64,000 nt of DNA from Rhizobium sp. AC27/96 (GTDB lineage: Bacteria > Pseudomonadota > Alphaproteobacteria > Rhizobiales > Rhizobiaceae), in the NCBI RefSeq assembly GCF_001692325.1, contig NZ_LXKN01000046.1:366126-430125 (forward strand). Direction: 5' to 3'. The position numbers were made by a program, and so were the translations under genes. Below the pieces are notes generated by a model. The model was not told the DNA's origin. It worked only from the letters and a program-made list of their open reading frames with translations, and made no database searches. This document shows, piece after piece, positions 16,745 to 25,099 of the stretch. The stretch's first letter is position 1. Each line of letters begins with the position of its first letter.

Positions 16745-17647
16745 CTAGCCCCGGTCCCAATAGGGCGGATCGCCGAATGCCTTCTTCAGATGCTCGGCTA
16801 TGGCCCTGAGTTTCGCCGATGGATTGCGCCCCTCCGGATGGGCCATGAAGATGAACTCCGGCTCGGGCCGATGGCCGATATCGATCTCGACAAGCCGCCC
16901 TTCCCCGACGGAGGGTCCGACGATGAAGGTCGGCAACAAAGCAATTCCGAGCCCGGCAATGGCCGCATCGTGAAGGACGTCGCCATTGTTGACCCCCAGC
17001 GCCAGCCTCCCCCTGATAACGACAGCCCCGTCCGCACCCTGGAACCGCCAGTCAGCCACGCCGCGATTGGTATAGAAAATACCGCGATGGTTCTCGAGGT
17101 CCGATAGCGAGGCGGGGCGACCGTGGCGCTTCAGATAATCCGGCGACGCCACGAGAAGGCGGCGGCTGCTTGCAAGCTTCCACGCGACCAGCCGCGAGTC
17201 TGCGATCAGGCCGTGGCGGATGATCGCGTCATAACCATCCGATGACGGATCGACGCGGCGATCATCGAGATCAAGCGTCAGCTCTATATCGGGATGATCG
17301 GATAGAAACGGATAGAGAGCCGGACCGAGATGCATGCGGCCGAAGGTGACGGGTGCCGCGATGCGCAGTGGTCCCATCAGCGTGCCGCGCCGTTCGGCGA
17401 GATCGGCGGCGGCCTCGCGCACCTCCTGTGCGATGCGGGTCGCACGTTCCAGGAAGGCGGTCCCATCCTCGGTCAGGGTCAGCTTGCGGGTCGTCCGATG
17501 GAGCAGGGTCGCCCCCAGAACTTTCTCCATCTCCGACAGCCGCTCGCTGACGACGGATTTCGACAAGCGAAGGCGTCGCGCCGCCTCGCTGATCGATCCC
17601 GCCTCGGCAACGGCGACGAAAGTGACAATCCCATCCATCTTCAGCAT
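16745..17647 (-). CDS. LysR-family transcriptional regulator
   Basis: A 300-residue LysR regulator of the group that starts MDGIVTFVAVAEAGS. The HTH is SISEAARRLRLSKSVVSERLSEME, with Ser at the position often Pro or Ala. The effector domain includes PLRIAAPVTFGRMHLGP. An in-frame ATG at 17638 could be the true start. It diverges from the SDR gene at 17767 over about 120 bp, so the SDR is its likely target. It converges on the other LysR gene with a zero-base gap. Confidence 0.94.
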   Translation of the reverse strand: MLKMDGIVTFVAVAEAGSISEAARRLRLSKSVVSERLSEMEKVLGATLLHRTTRKLTLTEDGTAFLERATRIAQEVREAAADLAERRGTLMGPLRIAAPVTFGRMHLGPALYPFLSDHPDIELTLDLDDRRVDPSSDGYDAIIRHGLIADSRLVAWKLASSRRLLVASPDYLKRHGRPASLSDLENHRGIFYTNRGVADWRFQGADGAVVIRGRLALGVNNGDVLHDAAIAGLGIALLPTFIVGPSVGEGRLVEIDIGHRPEPEFIFMAHPEGRNPSAKLRAIAEHLKKAFGDPPYWDRG

Positions 17648-17766
17648 CGTTCGGCAATTCCGAATTCAAGTTCCATTATTTGAAGACTAATCCGAACGGT
17701 TGGAAAAGGCCATCTTCCGTGTATCGGACAGACCGAAACACACGTTCTCACACAGGAGATGGAACA

Positions 17767-18531
17767 ATGAACCGTTTGAATGGAAAAGTCGCAATCGTCA
17801 CCGGCGCCAGCTCCGGCATCGGCCGCACCACTGCAAAGCTCTTTGCCGCTGAAGGCGCCAAGGTCATCGTCGGCGCTCGCCGCGGCGCGGAACTGGAAAG
17901 TCTTGTCGATGAAATCAAGGCCGCCGGCGGCGAGGCTGCCGCACTGGCCGGCGATGTGCGCTCGGAAGATTACCACAAGGTACTGGTTGCCCTTGCGGTC
18001 GAGCGCTACGGCAAACTCGATATTGCCTTCAACAATGCCGGCACACTTGGCGAATCCGGCCCCAGCACCGAGGTTTCCGAGGCAGGTTTTGCCGATGCAC
18101 TGGCGATCAACCTCACTGCGTCGTTCCTGGCCGCCAAGCACCAGATCCGCGAAATGATCAAGCACGGCGGTGGCTCGGTGATCTTCACCTCGACCTTTGT
18201 CGGCCATACCGTCAGCTTCCCGGGCGTTGCTGCCTATGCCGCCAGCAAGTCCGGCCTGATCGGCCTGACGCAAACACTGGCCGCCGAATTCGGTCCGCAG
18301 AATGTGCGCGTCAATGCCATATTGCCAGGCGCTGTTGATACCGACATGTATCGCGAGATGAACGACACGGCCGAGAAGCAGGCTTTCATCACCAATCTGC
18401 ATGCGCTGAAGCGTGTTGCCGGTCCGGAGGAGATTGCCCGCTCGGTCCTCTACCTCGCCTCCGATGACGCCAGCTTCGTCAGCGGCACGGCTTCGCTGGT
18501 CGACGGCGGCCTGTCGATCACGCGGACCTGA
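17767..18531 (+). CDS. SDR-family oxidoreductase
   Basis: A 254-residue classical short-chain dehydrogenase. The NAD(P) loop is TGASSGIG at residues 12-19, the structural NNAG is near residue 88-91, and the catalytic Ser-Tyr-Lys is FTSTFVGHT...YAASKSG. An arginine soon after the first glycines (GARRGAE) suggests NADPH preference. The C-terminal SGTASLVDGGLSI is typical of the family. The ATG at 17767 follows an AGGAGATGG Shine-Dalgarno. The divergent LysR gene probably controls it. Substrate unknown. Confidence 0.94.
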   Translation: MNRLNGKVAIVTGASSGIGRTTAKLFAAEGAKVIVGARRGAELESLVDEIKAAGGEAAALAGDVRSEDYHKVLVALAVERYGKLDIAFNNAGTLGESGPSTEVSEAGFADALAINLTASFLAAKHQIREMIKHGGGSVIFTSTFVGHTVSFPGVAAYAASKSGLIGLTQTLAAEFGPQNVRVNAILPGAVDTDMYREMNDTAEKQAFITNLHALKRVAGPEEIARSVLYLASDDASFVSGTASLVDGGLSITRT

Positions 18532-18586
18532 CGGCGCCTTTCACGGTGCGATTATCGTCGCCGGCATGCTTTGAATGAGTAAGAAC

Positions 18587-18616
18587 GGGCCGCAAGAGCT
18601 GGATCTCTTGCGGCCC
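18587..18616. terminator. Bidirectional hairpin terminator
   Basis: A perfect 12-bp stem (GGGCCGCAAGAG at 18587-18598 pairing with CTCTTGCGGCCC at 18605-18616) with a 6-base loop lies between two convergent genes, the SDR and the NTF2-like gene. Short T-rich runs flank it on both sides, so it probably terminates both transcripts. Confidence 0.82.
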
Positions 18617-18622
18617 TTGCGT

Positions 18623-19078
18623 TTAGAACATCGTATTGTTGTTCTTCGATGTCTCGGGGATCGGCTGCACCGAATCCCAATGCTCCTGGATCTTGTTGTC
18701 CTCGACCCGGAAGATATCGACGATGGCGCTGCCCCGGTCGCCGGGCTGGCGAATTGCGTGGACGCGCAGGATCACAAAGTCGCCGTCGACCATGACGCGC
18801 TTGATCTCACTCTTCGACTGCGGATAGTTCTTCTTCAGGTAATCGAGGAAGCCGCGCAGCCCTTCCGGACCATCGCCGGCCATCGGATTGTGCTGGATAT
18901 ATTTGCCGAGATATTTGGAGGCAGCATCGAAGTCCTTGTCGTTCAGCGCCTTCTGGTAGAAATCCAGAACGATCTCCTTGTTCTTCTGCTCTTGCGGCGA
19001 ATAGGCGCGTTCGGCAAAAGCCGGCGCGGCAGCAGCCATGATTGGCAGGGCGATCATTGCGATTTTCATCAGTCTCAA
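18623..19078 (-). CDS. Secreted NTF2/SnoaL-like protein
   Basis: About 151 residues with a clear Sec signal peptide (MKIAMIALPIMAAAAPAFA, cleavage before ERAY). The mature part is a single SnoaL/NTF2-like cone domain: NKEIVLDFYQKALNDKDFDAASKYLG, YIQHNPMAGDGPEGLRGF and the C-terminal WDSVQPIPE. This family is often annotated as predicted SnoaL-like aldol condensation enzyme without evidence. The TTG at 19078 sits 7 bp after AAGGAG, so I prefer it to the ATG at 19069. It is periplasmic or secreted; function unknown. Confidence 0.85.
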   Translation of the reverse strand: MRLMKIAMIALPIMAAAAPAFAERAYSPQEQKNKEIVLDFYQKALNDKDFDAASKYLGKYIQHNPMAGDGPEGLRGFLDYLKKNYPQSKSEIKRVMVDGDFVILRVHAIRQPGDRGSAIVDIFRVEDNKIQEHWDSVQPIPETSKNNNTMF

Positions 19079-19261
19079 GGCGTTGCTCCTTCGATCGTTA
19101 ACGTGTTCAGTGTTGTCGAGCCGAAGAGCTACCGCAAGTGACAAGTAGTTGATGTCGATGTGATCGCCTGCGTGTCAGCACCCGCGGAGGCACGGCGCGA
19201 TTGCCTATTATTCGCCAAGGGCTTAGGCTAGTTGTCAAAAGAACGGACGACGGGTTGAACC

Positions 19262-20473
19262 ATGGTTCTCGCAGGAAAGCGCATCCTTCTCATCATCTCC
19301 GGCGGCATCGCGGCCTATAAGAGCCTCGACCTCATCCGCCGGCTGCGCGAGCGCGGGGCAAGCGTGCGCCCCGTGATGACGGCGGGCGCCCAGGAGTTCA
19401 TTACGCCGCTCGCAGTCGGTGCCTTGGCCGCCGATCACGTCTTCACCGATCTGTTTTCCCGCCAGGACGAGCAGGATGTCGGCCATATCAGGCTGGCGCG
19501 CGACTGCGATCTCGTGCTGATCGCGCCGGCGACGGCCAATCTGCTCGCCAAGATGGCGAACGGGCTGGCGGACGATCTTGCCTCGACCATATTGCTTGCA
19601 ACTGACCGGCCCGTGCTGGCAGCACCTGCCATGAACCCCAAGATGTGGGCCCATGCCGCAACGAAGCGCAACGTCGAGACGCTGCGCGGCGATGGCATCG
19701 CCTTTATCGGTCCGATGAAGGGCGAAATGGCTGAGAGCGGCGAAGCGGGCGCGGGGCGCATGGCGGAACCGCTCGATATTGTTGCCGCCGTCGAGATGCG
19801 GCTGGATGATGGCGCCAAGCCGCTTGCCGGCAAGAAAGTCATCATTACCTCTGGGCCAACGCATGAACCGATCGACCCCGTGCGCTATATCGCCAACCGC
19901 TCATCCGGCCGGCAAGGTCATGCCATCGCCTCTGCACTTGCCGCCCTTGGCGCCGACGTCACCCTGGTCTCAGGCCCCGTCACCCTCCCCGATCCGGCGG
20001 GCATGCGCGTCATCCATGTTGAGCGTGCCGACGAGATGCGCGATGCCGTGCTGGCGGCTCTTCCAGCCGACATCGCCGTGATGGTGGCTGCCGTTGCCGA
20101 CTGGAAGGTGGCGTCTGCCTCCGACCAGAAGATCAAGAAGCACCCGGGCGAATCCATCCCGACACTGACGCTCACCGAAAACCCGGACATCCTGAAGACG
20201 GTCGGCCATCATACGCAACGGCCGAAGCTCGTCATCGGCTTTGCCGCCGAGACGCAGGATGTCGAGAGCAATGCAAAGGCGAAGCTGGAGCGCAAGGGCG
20301 CCGATATCATCGTCGCCAACGACGTCTCACCCGCGACCGGCATCATGGGCGGCACGCATAATCGCGTGAAGATCATCCGTCACGACAGCGTCGAGCAATG
20401 GCCCGATCTCGACAAGGACGAAGTGGCATTCAGGCTGGCGGCGCTGATATCGGAGCAGTTCAAGCAGGGATAG
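19262..20473 (+). CDS. coaBC: Bifunctional phosphopantothenoylcysteine decarboxylase/synthetase (CoaBC)
   Basis: A 403-residue fusion enzyme making 4'-phosphopantetheine for coenzyme A. The N-terminal flavoprotein decarboxylase half has ISGGIAAYKSLDLIR and the active-site PAMNPKMW segment. The C-terminal synthetase half has SGPTHEPIDPVRYIANRSSG and the CTP-binding KIKKHPG and AAETQD segments. In the Rhizobiaceae order I know this gene follows ubiB directly; here accessory genes intervene. Its last 14 bp overlap the convergent amidotransferase gene. Confidence 0.97.
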   Translation: MVLAGKRILLIISGGIAAYKSLDLIRRLRERGASVRPVMTAGAQEFITPLAVGALAADHVFTDLFSRQDEQDVGHIRLARDCDLVLIAPATANLLAKMANGLADDLASTILLATDRPVLAAPAMNPKMWAHAATKRNVETLRGDGIAFIGPMKGEMAESGEAGAGRMAEPLDIVAAVEMRLDDGAKPLAGKKVIITSGPTHEPIDPVRYIANRSSGRQGHAIASALAALGADVTLVSGPVTLPDPAGMRVIHVERADEMRDAVLAALPADIAVMVAAVADWKVASASDQKIKKHPGESIPTLTLTENPDILKTVGHHTQRPKLVIGFAAETQDVESNAKAKLERKGADIIVANDVSPATGIMGGTHNRVKIIRHDSVEQWPDLDKDEVAFRLAALISEQFKQG

Positions 20474-21275
20474 CGGCTGGAATCCGGGCCTTGTCGGCCC
20501 TGCTCTCCTGCGGCTGAAAAGGCGTCACATGGACGCCGGTATCGTCGATGAGCACGGCACTGCCATCGGGAATTTCTCGCCAGGCATCGATGTCGTCGTT
20601 CAGTGGTTCCGACACCAGGCAATATCCTGAGCCGACGGGCGATGCGTAGAGCGTCGGCGCCTTGCGGTCTGTCGCATAGCGGATCGCATGAAGCGACTTG
20701 CCATCGGAGAAGGCGGCCGTGAAGCGCACCAGCGCCGAACCGGTCAAATCGATCGACAGACCTTCGACAAAGCCTATGGTCTCGGCTATCGCCGCGACCG
20801 GATCACTCGCCAAGCCGAATTGCATCGCCAGCAGGAACAGCAGCTCGGAATCGGTCGTGCCGCTGCGGGCATGGAACAGCCGGTCATCGAGCATGGCTTC
20901 CATCGGGCGGCGCAGGCGCTCGAAATTGGAAATCTGGCCATTGTGCTGGAACGACCAATTCTCGAGAACGAAGGGATGGCAATTGTCGCGCCGCGTGCCG
21001 CCGCCGGTCGCGGCGCGGACATGGGCGAGGAAGAGCGGCGAGCGGATCTGCCGTGCCAGGCTTTTCAGATTGCAGTCGGACCAGGCGGGCAGGATATCGC
21101 GGTAGCGGCCCGGCTCCGGCCGGTCGCCGTACCAGGCGATGCCGAAGCCATCACCGTTGGTCGCCGTCTTGGCGCGCGTGGCGCAATGGGATTGTTCGAT
21201 CAGGGAGTGGGCAGGCGAAGATACCAGCTCCTCCAGATAGAGGGGGTCTCCACGATAGGCTGCCCAGCGACACAT
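20460..21275 (-). CDS. Class II glutamine amidotransferase (YafJ-like)
   Basis: A 271-residue stand-alone Ntn-type glutaminase domain. It starts MCRWAAYRG, so Cys2 would be the N-terminal nucleophile after Met removal. NGDGFGIAWYG (about residues 40-50), HVRAATGG and the HNGQISN glutamine-binding segment are all conserved. Family members (YafJ/GAT-II like, EgtC relatives) hydrolyse gamma-glutamyl amides; EgtC acts in ergothioneine biosynthesis, but nothing else here supports that role. It converges on coaBC with a 14-bp overlap. Confidence 0.9.
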   Translation of the reverse strand: MCRWAAYRGDPLYLEELVSSPAHSLIEQSHCATRAKTATNGDGFGIAWYGDRPEPGRYRDILPAWSDCNLKSLARQIRSPLFLAHVRAATGGGTRRDNCHPFVLENWSFQHNGQISNFERLRRPMEAMLDDRLFHARSGTTDSELLFLLAMQFGLASDPVAAIAETIGFVEGLSIDLTGSALVRFTAAFSDGKSLHAIRYATDRKAPTLYASPVGSGYCLVSEPLNDDIDAWREIPDGSAVLIDDTGVHVTPFQPQESRADKARIPAAIPA

Positions 21276-21542
21276 GCGTCTCTAACTCCGATTCCCGTTG
21301 TTTTCCTGTCCCGCGGGAGAATGGCAAATCTTGGACGATTGTTGATGCGGAATGGGTAACAAACTCTTAATTTTTCATGCCCTCACAGCGAAGATGACAG
21401 ATATTTGACGCTTCGTCCGATCACGTTTCGCATCGCAACATTTTCTTCGTGAAGCCCGATGCGGCAGGCTCTGGTAGCCGACGCGGCAATGCAGGAGATT
21501 TCGCTGCGACAAGAAGAATGAAGTTCCATAACAACGAACCCC
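21276..21542. other. Intergenic region with no recognisable gene
   Basis: About 270 bp between the amidotransferase start and the palindromic promoter region of the micro-gene. I see no coding signal, repeat or RNA structure. It should hold the amidotransferase promoter (minus strand). Confidence 0.5.
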
Positions 21543-21588
21543 TTGCATCGGCTCAAATTTGAGCTACGTTTAGCTTGTCTGAAACGTA
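21543..21588 (+). promoter_or_regulatory. Operator-like palindromes at a probable promoter
   Basis: A perfect 14-bp palindrome, GCTCAAATTTGAGC (21551-21564), is immediately followed by an inverted repeat TACGTTT / AAACGTA (21565-21571 and 21582-21588). A TTGCAT at 21543-21548 and TACGTT at 21565-21570 are spaced like -35 and -10 elements, which would put the palindrome inside the promoter spacer as an operator. The regulator is unknown. The second inverted repeat could also fold in the RNA leader. Confidence 0.5.
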
Positions 21589-21607
21589 ACGAAAGGAAGG
21601 TGATCCA

Positions 21608-21682
21608 ATGTCTAGTGGGATTTCGGTCTTGGTATATGGCATGGAAATGGTCGTGAACGTTGTGAGGCAGCCCTCACACTGA
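21608..21682 (+). CDS. 24-residue micro-protein or leader peptide
   Basis: An ATG at 21608 follows GAAAGGAAGGTGATCC, an almost complete match to the anti-Shine-Dalgarno of 16S rRNA. It opens a 24-codon frame ending VVNVVRQPSH and stopping at 21680-21682. A strong hairpin terminator follows 57 bp later, and a palindromic promoter-like region precedes it. The whole unit is about 200 bp and looks like a self-contained short transcript: a micro-protein gene, a dual-function sRNA, or a leader peptide. I do not recognise the peptide. Confidence 0.5.
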   Translation: MSSGISVLVYGMEMVVNVVRQPSH

Positions 21683-21739
21683 TCAACACCTTCCCGAAGC
21701 GCTCAGCGCTTCAGGCCAGTTACGGGCCAAAGCTCATGG

Positions 21740-21763
21740 GGGGTCGCTAGCGCGGCCCCTTTT
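21740..21763 (+). terminator. Rho-independent terminator of the micro-gene
   Basis: GGGGTCGC (21740-21747), loop TAGC, GCGGCCCC (21752-21759), then TTTT. The 8-bp GC-rich stem with one G-U pair and a T run is a textbook intrinsic terminator. It ends the short transcript before otsB. Confidence 0.85.
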
Positions 21764-21865
21764 GCATTCCTGGACCTCGATTTCAGCAGATCGCTGCTGG
21801 CTTTGACTTATGATGATTTCGCTTTTTTCCTTGCCGTATGAGAATAGCGCCTTAGCTAAGATGGC

Positions 21866-22660
21866 ATGTCTTCTCAGGAACAGCCCGAACAGGGCGAAGC
21901 CACACCGAGGCCGCTGAAAGAGCCGGCCCTCACCGCACTCTCACTTTATCCTCACGATTGGGCACTGTTTCTCGACATCGACGGAACGCTGCTCGATCTT
22001 GCCGAAACGCCCGAGGCGATCGTCGTGCCCGACGATCTTCCCGCGACGCTCCATGCGCTTTCACGCCAGCTCGGCGGCGCCTTGGCGCTGGTGACAGGAC
22101 GGTCGATCGAATTCGTCGATCCGCTGTTTGCACCCTTCCGCTTTCCGGTAGCTGGCCTGCACGGCGCAGAACGGCGCGATGCGGCGGGTCGGCTGCGGCG
22201 CACGCATATCCCGCCTGCCTTCCAGGAGATGAAGCAGGCTATCGCTCGCGAGGCCCATGCCTGGCCGGGCGCTATTGTCGAAGACAAGGGTGCGGCCGTC
22301 ACCATTCACTACCGGCAAACACCCGGCAGCGAGGCTGAGATTGTCGAAGCCATGCAACGCTACCTCGAGGAAGCCGGGCCGGACTGGAGCTTGCAGCGCG
22401 GCAAGATGGTTGTGGAGATCTGCCCTGCCCATGCCAACAAAGGGAGCGCCGTCGAGGCATTCCTTGCCGAAGCACCTTTCGAAGGCCGCCGTCCCGTGAC
22501 GATCGGCGACGACGTGACCGACGAGACGATGTTTGCCGCCGCCAATCGTCTTGGCGGTCAATCCGTGCGCATCAGCGATGGCAGCGGAAAAACGCTGGCG
22601 CGTGCATCCATTGGCTCACCCGCGCGTTTAAGGGAGGTGCTGGCAACGCTCGTCAAATGA
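21866..22660 (+). CDS. otsB: Trehalose-6-phosphate phosphatase (OtsB)
   Basis: A 264-residue HAD-superfamily phosphatase that dephosphorylates trehalose-6-phosphate. HAD motif I is LDIDGTLLDLAETPE near residues 36-50, with the nucleophile Asp and the DGT loop. Motif II is ALVTGRSIEF, and motif IV is TIGDDVTDETMF near residue 212-223. The KGSAVEAF segment is also typical. It precedes otsA by 49 bp, forming a two-gene osmoprotection operon with phosphatase first, as often in rhizobia. Confidence 0.95.
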   Translation: MSSQEQPEQGEATPRPLKEPALTALSLYPHDWALFLDIDGTLLDLAETPEAIVVPDDLPATLHALSRQLGGALALVTGRSIEFVDPLFAPFRFPVAGLHGAERRDAAGRLRRTHIPPAFQEMKQAIAREAHAWPGAIVEDKGAAVTIHYRQTPGSEAEIVEAMQRYLEEAGPDWSLQRGKMVVEICPAHANKGSAVEAFLAEAPFEGRRPVTIGDDVTDETMFAAANRLGGQSVRISDGSGKTLARASIGSPARLREVLATLVK

Positions 22661-22709
22661 TCCATCGATCATTGCGGCGCCCTCCCAGCCCTCTTGAAAG
22701 GAATAATCC

Positions 22710-24101
22710 GTGAGTCGTCTCATCATCGTTTCCAATCGTGTTTCCGTGCCTGATCACAAGGGCGCTGCGGCTGCGGGCGGCCTTGCCGTGGCGCTACAGG
22801 CGGCGCTAGCAGAGCGCGGCGGCATCTGGATGGGCTGGTCCGGCAAATCGAGCGGCGAGGCCGAACCGGAGCCGCTGGAGATGACGCAGGACGGCAATAT
22901 CACCTATGCCCTGACCGACCTGACCCAGACCGATGTCGAGGAATATTATCAGGGCTTTGCCAACCGCGTGCTTTGGCCGATCTGTCATTACAGGCTTGAT
23001 CTGGCCGAATATGCCCGGAAGGAAATGACCGGCTATTTTCGCGTCAACCGCTTCTTTGCCCACAGGCTGGCGCCATTGATCGAGCCGGATGATGTCATCT
23101 GGGTTCACGACTATCACCTCATTCCCCTGGCAGCCGAGTTGCGCCAGATGGGGCTGAATAACCGCATCGGTTTCTTCCTGCATATTCCCTGGCCTCCGGC
23201 CGACGTCGTGCAGGCCATGCCTGTGCATGAAGAAATCATGCGCGGCCTCACCTCCTACGACCTGCTCGGCTTCCAGACCGATCATGACCTCGAAAATTTC
23301 GCAGGCTGCCTGAAGCGCGAGGGCATGGGTATCGAGAAAAGCCCTGGCCACTTCAGCGCCCATGGCCATGATTTCCGTGGTGGCGCCTATTCGATCGGCA
23401 TCGAAACGGCAGGCTTCGCCGCCTTCGCCCGCAAGGCCGCGTCGCACAGCATGGTGCAAAAGGCGCGGCAAAGCATCGAGGGCCGCGAGCTGATCCTTGG
23501 CGTCGACAGGCTCGACTACTCCAAGGGCATCACGCAGCGCATCGACGCTTTCGAACGGTTCATCACCAACAACCCGGCGCACCAGCGCAACGTCACCTAT
23601 CTGCAAATCACCCCGAAATCGCGCTCGGAAGTGCCGGAATACGAGGCGATGCAGCATGCCGTCGCCGAACAGGCCGGCCGGGTCAATGGCGCCATCGGCA
23701 CGGTCGACTGGGTGCCGATCCGCTATATCAACCGCTCGATCAGCCGCCCGATCCTGGCCGGTCTTTACAGGCTCGCCAAGGTCGGGCTGGTGACGCCGCT
23801 GCGCGATGGCATGAACCTCGTCGCCAAGGAATATGTCGCGGCGCAGGATCCGGAAGACCCAGGCGTGCTGGTGCTGTCGCAATTTGCCGGCGCGGCGCGT
23901 AAGCTCCACGGTGCTTTGCTCGTCAACCCCTATGACGTCGACGGCACGGCCAATGCCCTGGCGCGCGCCGTCAACATGCCGCTACAGGAACGGCAGGAAC
24001 GCTGGCGCGGCATGATGGATTATCTGCTGGAGCACGATGTCCTGCACTGGTGCGAGACTTTCCTGGCTGATCTCACGGCAGAGGAAGCGATGGCTGCTTA
24101 G
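22710..24101 (+). CDS. otsA: Trehalose-6-phosphate synthase (OtsA)
   Basis: A 463-residue GT20 glycosyltransferase that joins UDP-glucose to glucose-6-phosphate. It starts at GTG with SRLIIVSNRVSVP. Conserved points include GWSGKSSG, VHDYHLIPLA, the GFFLHIPWPP acceptor loop, the phosphate-binding VDRLDYSKG near residue 267-275, and RDGMNLVAKEY, which holds the nucleotide-sugar. Together with otsB it makes trehalose during osmotic or desiccation stress. Its last 29 bp overlap the convergent LysR gene. Confidence 0.96.
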   Translation: MSRLIIVSNRVSVPDHKGAAAAGGLAVALQAALAERGGIWMGWSGKSSGEAEPEPLEMTQDGNITYALTDLTQTDVEEYYQGFANRVLWPICHYRLDLAEYARKEMTGYFRVNRFFAHRLAPLIEPDDVIWVHDYHLIPLAAELRQMGLNNRIGFFLHIPWPPADVVQAMPVHEEIMRGLTSYDLLGFQTDHDLENFAGCLKREGMGIEKSPGHFSAHGHDFRGGAYSIGIETAGFAAFARKAASHSMVQKARQSIEGRELILGVDRLDYSKGITQRIDAFERFITNNPAHQRNVTYLQITPKSRSEVPEYEAMQHAVAEQAGRVNGAIGTVDWVPIRYINRSISRPILAGLYRLAKVGLVTPLRDGMNLVAKEYVAAQDPEDPGVLVLSQFAGAARKLHGALLVNPYDVDGTANALARAVNMPLQERQERWRGMMDYLLEHDVLHWCETFLADLTAEEAMAA

Positions 24102-24999
24102 CCGCAGCCGCTTCTGCCAGCAGCCACTCCGCCAGCCGCTCCGCATGCGGACTCGGCGCTGCTGGCGGCAGAAGCCAATAGCCGCGCTCCGGTGCTTCCA
24201 GCATCGGACCGGCCGTCACCAATGTGCGGGCTGCGAGTAACGAATCGACGAGGCCCATCCAGCCGATCGCCACACCCTGCTCACTGAGCGCTGCCTGCAC
24301 GACCAATGAGTAGGTATTGAAGCGCAGGTCGCCACGGCCGGCAGAGTTGTCATGGGCAATGCCGAATGCTGCGAGATAGCTTTCCCAATCGAACCATGGC
24401 GATGGCATCTCTGAATCGAGATGTACGAGGGTGGCGCGCGCCAATTGCGAGGGATCGGTGAACGGGCCGTGACGCTCGGCAAAGCCACGGGTGCAGATCG
24501 GCACGACCTTTTCCGGCAATAGCAGCGACGCTCCCGGGCCGAATTCATTTCGCGATCCGAAGAAAACGGCGATGTCGCCATTGTCAGGTGCACCGCGATC
24601 CAGCCGTTGCGTCGCGACGATCTGGATATCTACCTCCGGATGGAGCAGCCGGAAGGCATGCATGCGGGGGATCAGCCAGAGAGCGGAGAACGCATAGTCG
24701 GTTCTCAGCCGGACGGACGGCCGCTCCGCCTCGGCACGAAAGCTGCGCACCAGCGTATCGACGCCGCCTACCGCTTTTTCAACCATCTCGAACAGGCGCC
24801 GCCCCTCAGGCGAAAGCTTGACGCCGCGATGCTGGCGGTGGAACAGGGAAACGCCCATCTGCTCTTCGATGCGGCGGATCTGATAGCTGACGGCGGGCTG
24901 CGTTAGCCCAAGCGCCAAAGCTGCGGAAGAGAGGCTGCTGGAGCGCCCGACCTCCACAAAAATACGCAGCCAACCAAGATCCACCAAACGTTCAGCCAT
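24073..24999 (-). CDS. LysR-family regulator (GcvA-like), probable regulator of choX-betC
   Basis: About 308 residues from the ATG at 24999, which follows AAGGAAATTTT; an upstream in-frame start at 25017 is possible. The HTH region is SSLSSAALALGLTQPAVSYQIRRIEEQMG, and the protein resembles the GcvA-like LysR group (RQHRGVKLSPEGRRLFE). It is divergent from choX with about 100 bp between starts, so it most likely controls choline/choline-sulfate uptake and hydrolysis. It overlaps the 3' end of otsA by 29 bp. Confidence 0.9.
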   Translation of the reverse strand: MAERLVDLGWLRIFVEVGRSSSLSSAALALGLTQPAVSYQIRRIEEQMGVSLFHRQHRGVKLSPEGRRLFEMVEKAVGGVDTLVRSFRAEAERPSVRLRTDYAFSALWLIPRMHAFRLLHPEVDIQIVATQRLDRGAPDNGDIAVFFGSRNEFGPGASLLLPEKVVPICTRGFAERHGPFTDPSQLARATLVHLDSEMPSPWFDWESYLAAFGIAHDNSAGRGDLRFNTYSLVVQAALSEQGVAIGWMGLVDSLLAARTLVTAGPMLEAPERGYWLLPPAAPSPHAERLAEWLLAEAAAAKQPSLPLP

Positions 25000-25099
25000 A
25001 AAATTTCCTTTTGGCATCTATCGAAAAATGCCTGCTTCACAGCGCGAGCGCTAGTGATGTTCAATAAAATAATCCAATAACAAAGAGGGAGCTATCGTC

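Noticed and set aside
20460..21275. EgtC of ergothioneine biosynthesis
   Set aside because: It is a class II amidotransferase like EgtC, but no egtB or egtD gene is nearby and the YafJ-like pattern fits better.
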